Assembly (NCBI GenBank): GCA_964587815.1
Contig: CAZPMH010000012.1
Span: forward strand, 3,511 to 67,510
Length of the DNA: 64,000 nt
Reading direction: 5' to 3'
Source: UBA1672 sp964587815
GTDB taxonomy: Bacteria; Pseudomonadota; Alphaproteobacteria; Micavibrionales; Micavibrionaceae
The translations under genes were made by a program, and so were the position numbers. The notes beneath the pieces are model-generated. The model worked only from the letters and a program-made list of their open reading frames with translations, had not been told where the DNA came from and made no database searches. Within the stretch, counting starts at the first letter, position 1. The number at the start of each line of letters is the position of its first letter. Below are positions 1 through 8,064 of this stretch, piece by piece.

Positions 1-292
1 GTAGGACGCGTTGTTCATCCTTAAAGGACGGGTCGCCGATTTTGGACGTGCCGCCGCCCATGAGCGTAATGGCTTTGTGCCCGCTTTTTTGGAACCAGTG
101 CAGCATCATTATGCCCGTCAAATTCCCGATATGCAGGGATTTTGCCGTTGCGTCAAAGCCGATATAGGCGCTTTGCGTACCTTCATCCAGTTTTTTGTCG
201 AGCGCGTCTAAATCTGAACACTGGTGAATGAAACCGCGTTCTTGTAGTATGTTTAGAAATTCTGACTTATATGTATTCGTATTAGTGTTCAT
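1..292 (-). CDS. tyrS: Tyrosine--tRNA ligase, N-terminal part (cut by window edge)
   Basis: Class I aminoacyl-tRNA synthetase that charges tRNA-Tyr with tyrosine in the cytoplasm. Only the first 97 codons lie in the window; the rest runs off the left edge. The minus strand from the ATG at 292 gives AYIGFDATAKSLHIGNL, with the ATP-binding HIGH-type motif HIGN at about residues 54-57. LMGGGTSKIGDPS follows at about 78-89, a block typical of TyrRS. It stands divergent from anmK, an arrangement common in alphaproteobacteria. The two start codons are only 16 bp apart, so each promoter must reach into the other gene. Confidence 0.93.
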   Translation of the reverse strand, partial: MNTNTNTYKSEFLNILQERGFIHQCSDLDALDKKLDEGTQSAYIGFDATAKSLHIGNLTGIMMLHWFQKSGHKAITLMGGGTSKIGDPSFKDEQRVL

Positions 293-308
293 AGGGAAAT
301 TTATAATC

Positions 309-1379
309 ATGGTCGCAGATAAAGTCTATAGGGCAATTGGATTAATGTCCGGCACGTCTTTGGATGGTGTGATTGACGTTGCGTTGATTGAAACAGATGG
401 GCAGAGCCACGTTAAGCCGCTGCGATATTATGAGCATCCGTATGATATTTCTGTGCGCGATAAGGTGCGTGCGTGTTTCGGAAAGCGTGACCGTGATGAT
501 GCCGTAATGCAAGCTGAGGCTTTGGTGACGGATTTGCATATTGATGCCATCAAAGCCTTTGACGAAAAAGCCGATGTTATCGGTTTTCACGGCCAGACGA
601 TAACGCATGACCCTGATTCAGCGTTTACGTGGCAATTGGGTGATGGGGCGCGTTTGGCTCAGGCGTGCGGTGTGGATGTGGTTTATGATTTGCGTCAGGC
701 GGATATGAAAGCAGGCGGGCAGGGGGCTCCGCTGTTGCCGCTTTACCATAAGGCGATGATGGCAGCGCAGGACTTGCCTGTGGCGGTGCTGAATTTGGGC
801 GGTGTTGCGAATATCACTTATATCGGCTCAGACGATCAGCTGATCGCTTTTGATTGCGGGCCAGCGAATGCGCTGATGGATGATTTTATCAAATCACGAC
901 GCGGGCTTGATTATGATAAGGGCGGGATGTTGGCCTGTTTGGGCAGCGTGCAAAATAATGTGGTCGAGATGTTTTTGAAGGATCCGTATTTTGAGAAGCC
1001 CCCTCCGAAATCATTGGATCGTAATCAATGGACGATGGATTGTGTGCAATATGCGTCGAATGCGGAAAATGGTATGGCAACGTTGATGGAGATGAGCGTG
1101 CAAGGCGTTGTGCAGGCGATGAAACATCTGCCTGAACCCCCGAAACGTATTTATGCCGCAGGAGGCGGGCGCCATAATGATTATATGATGGATTGTTTAA
1201 ATGACGTGCTGGGTATTCCTGTTCAGAAGATTGAGACGCAAGGTTGGAACGGGGATGCGACCGAGGCAGAGGGCTTCGCCTATTTGGCCGTTCGTTCTGT
1301 TTTGGGGGCGGCGGTTACTTTGCCAACCACGACAGGTGTGAAGAGGCCGCAAACGGGTGGCATTTTGGCGCGGGCTTAA
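309..1379 (+). CDS. anmK: Anhydro-N-acetylmuramic acid kinase
   Basis: Cytoplasmic enzyme of cell-wall recycling. It opens and phosphorylates 1,6-anhydro-MurNAc, giving MurNAc-6-phosphate. The 356-residue protein has the family ATP-binding signature GLMSGTSLDG at residues 11-20, followed by GQTITHDP, GGVANITY, DCGPANALMD, the AAGGGRHND block and GDATEAEGFAYLA near the C-terminus. The length is close to the usual 360-390. I chose the ATG at 309 because family proteins begin just before the GLMSGTS motif. The frame is open back to 228, but that would add about 27 residues overlapping divergent tyrS. A weak AGGGA ribosome site lies at 293-297. Confidence 0.93.
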   Translation: MVADKVYRAIGLMSGTSLDGVIDVALIETDGQSHVKPLRYYEHPYDISVRDKVRACFGKRDRDDAVMQAEALVTDLHIDAIKAFDEKADVIGFHGQTITHDPDSAFTWQLGDGARLAQACGVDVVYDLRQADMKAGGQGAPLLPLYHKAMMAAQDLPVAVLNLGGVANITYIGSDDQLIAFDCGPANALMDDFIKSRRGLDYDKGGMLACLGSVQNNVVEMFLKDPYFEKPPPKSLDRNQWTMDCVQYASNAENGMATLMEMSVQGVVQAMKHLPEPPKRIYAAGGGRHNDYMMDCLNDVLGIPVQKIETQGWNGDATEAEGFAYLAVRSVLGAAVTLPTTTGVKRPQTGGILARA

Positions 1380-1459
1380 ATCAATAAAAAGTTTGTGTAA
1401 TTGCCGCGTATTCTGTAAGCATTTGTTTGAGTTTAATTCTTATCGCGTAAGGGGTCGTT

Positions 1460-1843
1460 ATGACTGGAGATTTGTTGAATACAGGGCTTTTGGGCTCACA
1501 GGAAGATATTGACGCCCATGTTGGCGCCTTGCCCGATGTTTTAGAGCAAGAAGATATTATGGCCGTTCTGGATTGGACAGCAGATTATGCGCAAATGGCG
1601 TCACGTATTAAAGATCCTGATGATGCGGATTTTCACTTTGATACAATTTTGGAACAGATGAAATCATACGGGTATGGCAGCCAAGACGATGAGGCTAGCC
1701 CTGCGGAGCAAGATGCCTTGAAAATGATCGGAAACACACTGGGGCGCATGGAAAACGGGCTAGTGCCAACAGGGTATGAGCGCGTTTTTGCCGATAAGAT
1801 TTTACAACAAGCGCAAGAGCCTGATGTGGCAACGCCAGCCTAA
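1460..1843 (+). CDS. Hypothetical protein, acidic, 127 aa
   Basis: I do not recognise a family. The protein is acidic and soluble, with no signal peptide or membrane segment, and looks mostly helical. A possible AAGGGG ribosome site lies just before the ATG. It sits 80 bp after anmK and 11 bp before the Sua5-type gene, in the same direction, so it is probably cotranscribed with the latter. Reading-frame integrity and codon use like its neighbours support it being a real gene. Its function cannot be inferred from sequence. Confidence 0.6.
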   Translation: MTGDLLNTGLLGSQEDIDAHVGALPDVLEQEDIMAVLDWTADYAQMASRIKDPDDADFHFDTILEQMKSYGYGSQDDEASPAEQDALKMIGNTLGRMENGLVPTGYERVFADKILQQAQEPDVATPA

Positions 1844-1854
1844 TATTTCTACTT

Positions 1855-2856
1855 ATGGCAAAAATACTCACAGCAAATCATAAGACTGTTAAGCGCGCCG
1901 CTGACGTTTTGCGTTCAGGCGGTTTGGTCGGGATGCCGACGGAAACTGTTTACGGCTTGGCGGCGGATGCGCGCAGTGATAAAGCGGTTAAGCGTATTTT
2001 TGATGCCAAAGGCAGGCCGTCTTTTAACCCTTTGATCGTGCATGTGGCTTCGGTCGATGATGTTGCCGAAATCGGAGAGATGAATAAACATGCCTTAATC
2101 TTGGCGGCACATTTTTGGCCCGGGCCGCTGACACTGATTTTAAAGCGGAAAGACATGAGCGGTTTGTCTTCCTTTGTTACAGCGGGCTTGGATACGGTCG
2201 CTGTGCGTATTCCTGCGCATAAAACGGCGCGAGATTTGATCAAGGCTTGCGGTTTTCCGATTGCCGCGCCGAGCGCGAATAAATCGGGCAGTTTGAGCCC
2301 GACAGCAGCGGCGCATGTTGCGACAAGCCTCGGCGATAAGGTTGATTTGATTCTGGCGGATGGGCTTAGCCGTGTTGGTTTGGAGTCTACTGTGGTTGAT
2401 TGTTCGGGAGAGTTTCCCGTTATTTTAAGGCCCGGTGGTATTACCGCGGACGCTTTGTCCGAGGTTTTGGGTGCCGAGATTAAACATTATCGGGCGGGCG
2501 CTGATGAGCATGCTGATACGCAGGTTCGCTCGCCCGGACAATTGTTAAAACATTATGCGCCGTCTACGCCGCTCAGGTTAAACGCTGTCGACTTAGAGGA
2601 GGGCGAAGCTTTGCTGGGGTTCGGCTCGGTTAAGTTCATGGCGACGAAATTGGGCGAGCATGTCAATGATCTGCCCGCAGACCGTGTTATGAATTTGAGC
2701 AAAGATGGTGATTTGGATGAGGCGGCGGCGCATTTGTTTTCAATGCTCCATGCGCTTGATCAGGGCGGTTTTAAAGGCATTGCCGTGATGTCCATTCCTG
2801 AACATGGTGTCGGTGTTGCAATTAATGACCGTTTGGCACGCGCGGCGCGCGGCTAA
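1855..2856 (+). CDS. L-threonylcarbamoyladenylate synthase (Sua5/YrdC family)
   Basis: Makes threonylcarbamoyl-AMP from threonine, bicarbonate and ATP, the first step of the t6A37 modification of ANN-decoding tRNAs. The N-terminal YrdC domain (about residues 10-200) shows GGLVGMPTETVYGLAADA, the KGRPSFNPL substrate loop and AAPSANKSG. A C-terminal Sua5 extension (about 210-333) follows the SPGQLLKHYAP linker. The length of 333 fits the long Sua5 form, not the short TsaC form of about 190 residues. It follows the hypothetical gene at 1460 with an 11-bp gap. Confidence 0.93.
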   Translation: MAKILTANHKTVKRAADVLRSGGLVGMPTETVYGLAADARSDKAVKRIFDAKGRPSFNPLIVHVASVDDVAEIGEMNKHALILAAHFWPGPLTLILKRKDMSGLSSFVTAGLDTVAVRIPAHKTARDLIKACGFPIAAPSANKSGSLSPTAAAHVATSLGDKVDLILADGLSRVGLESTVVDCSGEFPVILRPGGITADALSEVLGAEIKHYRAGADEHADTQVRSPGQLLKHYAPSTPLRLNAVDLEEGEALLGFGSVKFMATKLGEHVNDLPADRVMNLSKDGDLDEAAAHLFSMLHALDQGGFKGIAVMSIPEHGVGVAINDRLARAARG

Positions 2857-2898
2857 GTTTCGTTTGCGCAATTTTGTAAATATTTTTATACTTGTCAC

Positions 2899-3363
2899 AT
2901 GATAAATATTCTTAGATTTCTTACAGTTATTGTTTCTTCGATGCTTTTTGCTCATGTTACGTCTGCTCAAGAGGCTGACTTAGACCTGAAACAGCAAGCG
3001 ATTATGTATGCGTCACAAGCGGATGCCCTCAATATCTATTGTGAGAAGGAAAGCCGCCTTGCGGATGATCTGATTGAGAAGTTTGACGCCGATGAGCAAG
3101 TCGAAGCACGGGAGCTGGGGCGTCTTAAGAAGTTGAAAGAAGTTGGTTACACGGCTGCTTACGAGACATTAAAAAAAGATTTGCCAAAGTGCAAAGACGT
3201 TAATTTCATGATGAGCCGATTAGAGCTTATGCGTAAATTGCGAGATGTTTCGTATCGATTAAATGGAATTGACCCTGAGACAGTACCACAGCCGCAAATG
3301 CCCGCATTGGAAGACCTTTTGCCGCCGCCGCGAGACACTTCCGTTATGCCTTTAAAGCTTTAA
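2899..3363 (+). CDS. Secreted hypothetical protein, 154 aa
   Basis: The first 23 or so residues form a Sec signal peptide: a short positive start, a hydrophobic core (LTVIVSSMLFAHV) and a TSAQEA cleavage region. The mature part is charged and helical and has two cysteines (in IYCEKE and PKCKDV) that could form a disulfide. A proline-rich tail follows. The protein is probably periplasmic. I know no matching family. It lies 42 bp after the Sua5 gene and may share its transcript. No terminator-like hairpin is obvious after it. Confidence 0.6.
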   Translation: MINILRFLTVIVSSMLFAHVTSAQEADLDLKQQAIMYASQADALNIYCEKESRLADDLIEKFDADEQVEARELGRLKKLKEVGYTAAYETLKKDLPKCKDVNFMMSRLELMRKLRDVSYRLNGIDPETVPQPQMPALEDLLPPPRDTSVMPLKL

Positions 3364-3496
3364 TTTTTTCTTTTTACAAAATGTTTTGTGCGTTCTGCCC
3401 CTTTTTCGCGCGCGCATACTGTGGTATTACTAATTTTATAGTTTAAAAATTTTGTTTATCAGTATGATTTTGTTCATATAATTTGTGTGAGGGGTG

Positions 3497-4630
3497 ATGA
3501 TTTTTCCTGATAAGGTTGCGTTGATTACGGGCATAGCGGGGCAAGATGGCGGTTATCTGGCTTCGTTTTTATTGTCTAAGGGGTATCGTGTTCACGGCCT
3601 TGTAAGATGGGACAGTTATGCTGATCCGCTTGATGGTTTAGGGCGTTTGGATGCGCTTGGGCTTGTGGATGATCATATTGAGCTGCATACGGGGGATGTT
3701 ACCGATGCACAGGCGATGACTGCGCTGATAAAAGAAATACAACCTGATGAAATTTATAATCTAGCGGCATTGTCACAGGTTGCGGAGAGTTTCCGAACGC
3801 CTGCAGTCACGATTGATATTAACGCGAAGGGTAGTTTGGCGATATTTGAGGCTGTGCGTTTGCTTGACATGGTCGATCGCGTCAGGATTTACCAAGCGTC
3901 TTCGTCTGAAATGTTTGGCAGCAGTGCCGGGCCGCAAAATGAAGAAACGCCGATGCATCCGTGCAGCCCGTATGGCGTTGCAAAGTTGGCAGCGTATTGG
4001 CTGGCGAAAACGTACCGCGATTCCTATGGCATGCATATTTCGAACGGGATTTTGTTTAACCATGAAAGCCCGTATCGTGGGGAAGATTTTGTGACGCGTA
4101 AAATCACGAAGGCCGTTGCGGAGATTGAGGCAGGGCGAACAGAGCCGTTGTCTCTGGGCAATATAGACTCTGTACGCGATTGGGGGCATGCGCGTGATTA
4201 TGTGCGCGGCATGTGGATGATGGTTCAGCATGCGCGTTCGGGTGATTATGTTCTCGCAACAGGTGAGGGAAAGACGGTTCGTGATTTTGTAACCCGTGCT
4301 TTTTCACATGTTGGTATAGCCGTGAAGTGGCAGGGCGATGGTTTGGATGAGGTCGGCGTGAACGCACAAACGGATGATGTTCTTGTGCGTGTTGATCCGA
4401 AATTTTTCAGGCCGAAAGATGTGGCGTATTTGCTTGGGGATGCACGCAAAGCGCAACAGATTTTAGGCTGGTCGCCTGATGTTTCTTTTGATGGTTTGGT
4501 CGCCGAGATGGTGCAGATTGATCGTGCTTTGATAAGAAACAAGCATAGGCAGCCTTATGACGACACTCAGGCGGAGATTTTTGACGTGCACGATGACAGG
4601 CAAGGCCATTTATGGCTAAAGAGTGCATAG
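3497..4630 (+). CDS. gmd: GDP-mannose 4,6-dehydratase
   Basis: Extended short-chain dehydrogenase that turns GDP-D-mannose into GDP-4-keto-6-deoxymannose, the branch point to GDP-fucose, GDP-rhamnose and GDP-perosamine. Visible motifs are the NADP-binding GIAGQDGGY near residue 12, YQASSSEMFG with the catalytic Ser/Thr region, YGVAKLAAYW (YxxxK), and the NHESPYRGEDFVTRKI block typical of Gmd. The length of 377 is normal. The ATG at 3497 is preferred; a GTG lies one codon upstream, with GAGGGG overlapping it. It is the first gene of gmd-fcl-manC and its end overlaps fcl by 19 bp. Confidence 0.93.
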   Translation: MIFPDKVALITGIAGQDGGYLASFLLSKGYRVHGLVRWDSYADPLDGLGRLDALGLVDDHIELHTGDVTDAQAMTALIKEIQPDEIYNLAALSQVAESFRTPAVTIDINAKGSLAIFEAVRLLDMVDRVRIYQASSSEMFGSSAGPQNEETPMHPCSPYGVAKLAAYWLAKTYRDSYGMHISNGILFNHESPYRGEDFVTRKITKAVAEIEAGRTEPLSLGNIDSVRDWGHARDYVRGMWMMVQHARSGDYVLATGEGKTVRDFVTRAFSHVGIAVKWQGDGLDEVGVNAQTDDVLVRVDPKFFRPKDVAYLLGDARKAQQILGWSPDVSFDGLVAEMVQIDRALIRNKHRQPYDDTQAEIFDVHDDRQGHLWLKSA

Positions 4631-5613
4631 AATCGATGGGGTTTTCTTATTCCTTAGCGGGTAAGCGCATCTTTGTCGCCGGGCATGCCGGCATGGTTGG
4701 CGGCGCTGTTATGCGACGGTTGGAAGCGGAAGAATGTGAGGTTCTGACGATTTCGCGCGCTGATATGGATTTGCGTGACGGGCGTGCGGTTGCGGCGTGG
4801 ATGGAAGAGCATAAGCCTGATGTTGTTATTCTGGCGGCGGCGCGGGTTGGTGGTATTGGTGATAATGCCGCGCATCCGGCTGAATTTTTCTACGATAATA
4901 TGATGATTTCTACGCACACAATACATAATGCGTATTTGTGCGGCGTTGAACGGTTGTTGTATTTAGGGTCGTCCTGTATTTATCCGAAAAACGCGTCTCA
5001 ACCGATTGAAGAAGACGCGCTTTTTACAGGTGTGTTGGAGCCGACAAACGAAGCCTATGCGTTAGCAAAGATTGGCGGAGTGAAAATGGCTCAGTATTAT
5101 CGCGCGCAGTATGGCTGTGATTTTATCTCAGCGATGCCATGTAATTTATTCGGCGTCGGGGATCGATATGATGTAGAGGCGTCTCATGTTATTCCTGCGA
5201 TGACTATGAAGGCGCACAAGGCCAAGATGGATGGTGATGATGTTTTAACGCTTTGGGGTACGGGTGAGCCGCTCAGGGAGTTTTTGGACGTTGCTGATTT
5301 GGCTAATGATCTTGTGTTTTTGCTCAAAAATTACAGTGCGGCCGAGCCTATTAATGTTGGTTCGGGATTTGAGATTTCGATTAAGGACTTAGCGCACGCT
5401 GTTTGCGATGTTGTTGGTTTTAAGGGGCAGATAGAATTTGATTCGTCTAAGCCAGATGGTGTTGCGCGTAAAGTTTTAGACAATAGCCGCGTTGATGGTT
5501 TGTATGGATTATGCGAGCAGACGCGTAAAGCATCAGATATGAATTCGGCTTCTTTTAAGGCGTCTTTGGCTTCGGCCTATCAGGATTACAGGGAGAGATA
5601 TGGCGATCAGTGA
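4612..5613 (+). CDS. fcl: GDP-L-fucose synthase
   Basis: Bifunctional epimerase/reductase (also called WcaG) that converts GDP-4-keto-6-deoxymannose into GDP-L-fucose with NADPH. The Rossmann motif is VAGHAGMVGGAV near the N-terminus. LGSSCIYPKNASQPI carries the catalytic Ser, and EAYALAKIGG holds the YxxxK pair. MPCNLFGVGDRYD and GTGEPLREFLDVADLA are strongly family-typical. The start at 4612 has AAGG six bases upstream; an alternative ATG at 4636 would avoid the gmd overlap. The gene overlaps manC by 14 bp, which suggests tight translational coupling in the GDP-fucose operon. Confidence 0.93.
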   Translation: MAKECIESMGFSYSLAGKRIFVAGHAGMVGGAVMRRLEAEECEVLTISRADMDLRDGRAVAAWMEEHKPDVVILAAARVGGIGDNAAHPAEFFYDNMMISTHTIHNAYLCGVERLLYLGSSCIYPKNASQPIEEDALFTGVLEPTNEAYALAKIGGVKMAQYYRAQYGCDFISAMPCNLFGVGDRYDVEASHVIPAMTMKAHKAKMDGDDVLTLWGTGEPLREFLDVADLANDLVFLLKNYSAAEPINVGSGFEISIKDLAHAVCDVVGFKGQIEFDSSKPDGVARKVLDNSRVDGLYGLCEQTRKASDMNSASFKASLASAYQDYRERYGDQ

Positions 5614-6460
5614 TATTGTCCCCGTTATTTTGGCAGGCGGGCAGGGCAAACGCCTGCGACCTTTAACGAGTGCGCGTGCGCCGAAGCCTTTTTTGCGCTT
5701 GTTTTCTCAGCATTCTCTCTTTCAGGAGACGGTTTTGTGTGTGAAGGATTGCGCCGCGCCGATTGTTGTTTGCCATCAGGATTATCAGAGCTTTGTTGAA
5801 CGACATCTTGAAGAGATTGGCGTGCAGCCGCGGGCGATTATCGTTGAGCCGAAGCATAAAAGTACGGCTGCGGCGATTGGTTTGGCGGCTTTGTTCTTAC
5901 GTTATCAAAACGAGCGATTTTTGGTTTTGCCAAGTGATCATTGTATGGATGCTCTTAGTTTTAATAATTACTTAAGTAAAGTAATCTCGTCACCTGCTGG
6001 TGATATTACCAGTTTTGGGGTTACGCCTGATAAGGCAGAAACGGGGTATGGTTATATTGAGGTTGACGGTGATTTGAGCCGTGAGAAAGTCAGTGCTTTG
6101 GTTAAGCGTTTTGTTGAAAAGCCGAGTTTAACGGATGCGCGTAAGATGGTGCGTGGTGGTCGATATTTATGGAATACGGGCATTTTCCTCTCACGTTCAG
6201 ATGTATTTTGTGATGTTTTGAAAATGCATCAACCGGATATTTTTGATCACGTCCAAAATAGTTTTGTTCAGGGCCAAAAACATGGCACTGTTTTTAGGCC
6301 TTTCGATGGGGCTTTCTCGCTCATCACACCGCTTTCTGTGGATTATGCGGTGATGGAGAAGCTGGAGCGGCATCATGTTGTTCCCATGTCTTTACAGTGG
6401 AGTGATGTCGGGACATGGCCTCGATTAATTAAAGCCAAGGCATCGCGCTTTGCCGCATAA
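5600..6460 (+). CDS. manC: Mannose-1-phosphate guanylyltransferase, single-domain
   Basis: Transfers GMP from GTP to mannose-1-phosphate to give GDP-mannose, the substrate of Gmd. The nucleotidyltransferase fold shows LAGGQGKRLRPLT at the N-terminus, PKPFLRL, LPSDHCM, FGVTPDKAETGYGYIE, FVEKP, YLWNTGIF and the SVDYAVMEK...WSDVGTW block. At 286 residues it lacks the cupin-type phosphomannose isomerase half of the common bifunctional enzymes, so mannose-6-phosphate must be supplied by another gene. It starts inside the end of fcl (ATG at 5600) and closes the operon. Confidence 0.9.
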   Translation: MAISDIVPVILAGGQGKRLRPLTSARAPKPFLRLFSQHSLFQETVLCVKDCAAPIVVCHQDYQSFVERHLEEIGVQPRAIIVEPKHKSTAAAIGLAALFLRYQNERFLVLPSDHCMDALSFNNYLSKVISSPAGDITSFGVTPDKAETGYGYIEVDGDLSREKVSALVKRFVEKPSLTDARKMVRGGRYLWNTGIFLSRSDVFCDVLKMHQPDIFDHVQNSFVQGQKHGTVFRPFDGAFSLITPLSVDYAVMEKLERHHVVPMSLQWSDVGTWPRLIKAKASRFAA

Positions 6461-6504
6461 GACATTTTTACATTTTTTAAAGGGGAGTGTTTTAGGATAA
6501 TTCT

Positions 6505-7401
6505 ATGAGACAATCGACCAACCATATTTTGATGATTGACCCGCTGGCGTTTTATGCCAACCCTGAGACGATGGATACGAATGTTTATCAGGTTCCAGAT
6601 GCTGATGTCTCGCCGGATGTCTTGCTTAAGAGAGCGCAGCTTGAAATGCGCGGGTTTCGTGATTTGCTTGTGCAGCACGGTGTGACTGTGACGAGCGTTT
6701 TAGGGCACGAGGATTGCCCTGACATGGTGTTTCCAAATTGGGCGTCGGTCTATGATGACGGGCGGATGATTTTGTATCCGATGCTGAATGAAAATCGTAG
6801 CGCGGAGAGGCGTGGGCGTATCATCGATTGGCTGCGGCGCTATTACCCGAATGTTGAGGATTGGAGCGGCTATGAGGTTGACGGATTGGCCCTGGAAAGC
6901 ACCGCGAGTATTGTTTCTGATCATGTGAATGGGCGCGGCTATGCGGGGTTATCAAAACGCACATCGCCTGATTTGGTCAGAAAATGGGCGGCCTATATGG
7001 ATTATGATGTGATGATGTTTGAGACGATGAGTCATGCGGATTTGCCTGTTTATCACACTGATTTCCTGATGTTTATCGGTAGTGAAATGGTCGGGATTTG
7101 TGCGGAGTGCATTACAGATAAGGATGAGCGCCGCCGCGTGCTTGATCGATTATCTCAGACTCATGAAGTCGTTGAGTTTCGTATGGAGCAGCTGCAGGCG
7201 AATTGTTGTAATGCGCTAGAAGTGATCGGGCGTGAAGATGAGCGTATGCTTACAATGTCCAAGGCGGCTTTTGAGGCGCTGGATCGGAAGCAATTAAAGG
7301 TTATCGAAAAACATTATCGCAATGTTATTTGCCCTGACCTCAAGACGTTAGAGCAGTATGGCGGTGGATCAGCACGCTGTATGCTGATGGAATTGTTTTA
7401 A
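6505..7401 (+). CDS. CtlX-like guanidine-modifying hydrolase (amidinotransferase fold)
   Basis: Member of the pentein superfamily of arginine deiminase, DDAH and citrulline hydrolase enzymes. Visible active-site landmarks are PDMVFPNWASV (substrate Asp region), YHTDFLMFIG (catalytic His) and the C-terminal GGGSARCMLMELF, whose Cys is the nucleophile position. The length of 298 matches the CtlX type, which family knowledge links to arginine or citrulline breakdown. The substrate cannot be read from sequence. It lies 44 bp after manC with an AGGAT ribosome site. It may be cotranscribed but has no obvious link to sugar-nucleotide synthesis. Confidence 0.8.
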   Translation: MRQSTNHILMIDPLAFYANPETMDTNVYQVPDADVSPDVLLKRAQLEMRGFRDLLVQHGVTVTSVLGHEDCPDMVFPNWASVYDDGRMILYPMLNENRSAERRGRIIDWLRRYYPNVEDWSGYEVDGLALESTASIVSDHVNGRGYAGLSKRTSPDLVRKWAAYMDYDVMMFETMSHADLPVYHTDFLMFIGSEMVGICAECITDKDERRRVLDRLSQTHEVVEFRMEQLQANCCNALEVIGREDERMLTMSKAAFEALDRKQLKVIEKHYRNVICPDLKTLEQYGGGSARCMLMELF

Positions 7402-7406
7402 GGTGA

Positions 7407-8057
7407 TCATTGAAATAGCTTTGCGGTGTGCCAAATGACTCTTTGTGCCAAAAACGTCTCTTTTGGGCGTAGAAAAATGTCAGGTACTTCGTCAGGTATA
7501 ATGCTGTAGTTTGTTCCAAATTCATGGCAAACGCTTATCAAGGGCTGATTTTCCATGTTGATCGTGCGCTCTACGGTTATTTCTTTCAGAAAATATTCTT
7601 GTTTTTCTTCATCACGAACAATGATTTCGACAAACGGGTTCTCTATGATCCTGTTTCGCAGATCCGGGATATCTATTTCCTTTTTTTGATTTTCGAACGC
7701 ATCTGTTTCAAAGGTGAAGCATAGGCCGCTCTTGATGCTGAAGACGGGCAGATTTCTTTTTAAATCCAGTTTTATCGGGTCGTTGAATTCTGTCGGTATA
7801 TCAAAAATAACAGTTTGTTTATAGATATCATCAACTGCTTTTGCCACGAGGTTTTGTGGTAGATATTTTATGATCATAGCCGGCAGAGGAGAGAGAATTG
7901 CAAGTATAAGCCCCAGAATAATGAGCATGAAGACGAGAAGCAGGCCGAAGCCGCTTCTTTCCTTCTTCTCAGTATTTTTCATCGGCACATGAGCAAACGG
8001 ATCTTGTGCCTGTGCTTCTTCGCTGTGGTTATTATCTTCTGACGGTTTCTCTGTCAT
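7407..8057 (-). CDS. Hypothetical single-pass membrane protein, 216 aa
   Basis: No family recognised. The N-terminal 35 or so residues are hydrophilic and acidic. A strong transmembrane helix follows (about residues 37-62, GLLLVFMLIILGLILAILS), then a roughly 150-residue domain of alternating strands, probably periplasmic. That domain has two cysteines (GLCFTF and SVCHEF). The gene starts 7 bp after the M3 peptidase stop on the same strand, so the two are almost surely one operon. It may be an envelope protein acting with the peptidase, but that is only a context argument. It converges with the ctlX-like gene, 5 bp away. Confidence 0.6.
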   Translation of the reverse strand: MTEKPSEDNNHSEEAQAQDPFAHVPMKNTEKKERSGFGLLLVFMLIILGLILAILSPLPAMIIKYLPQNLVAKAVDDIYKQTVIFDIPTEFNDPIKLDLKRNLPVFSIKSGLCFTFETDAFENQKKEIDIPDLRNRIIENPFVEIIVRDEEKQEYFLKEITVERTINMENQPLISVCHEFGTNYSIIPDEVPDIFLRPKETFLAQRVIWHTAKLFQ

Positions 8058-8064
8058 TTCCGTG

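Noticed and set aside
3376..3389. ACAAAATGTTTTGT dyad before gmd
   Set aside because: A/T-only arms apart from one C/G pair, in an AT-rich spacer; too easily chance to claim as an operator.
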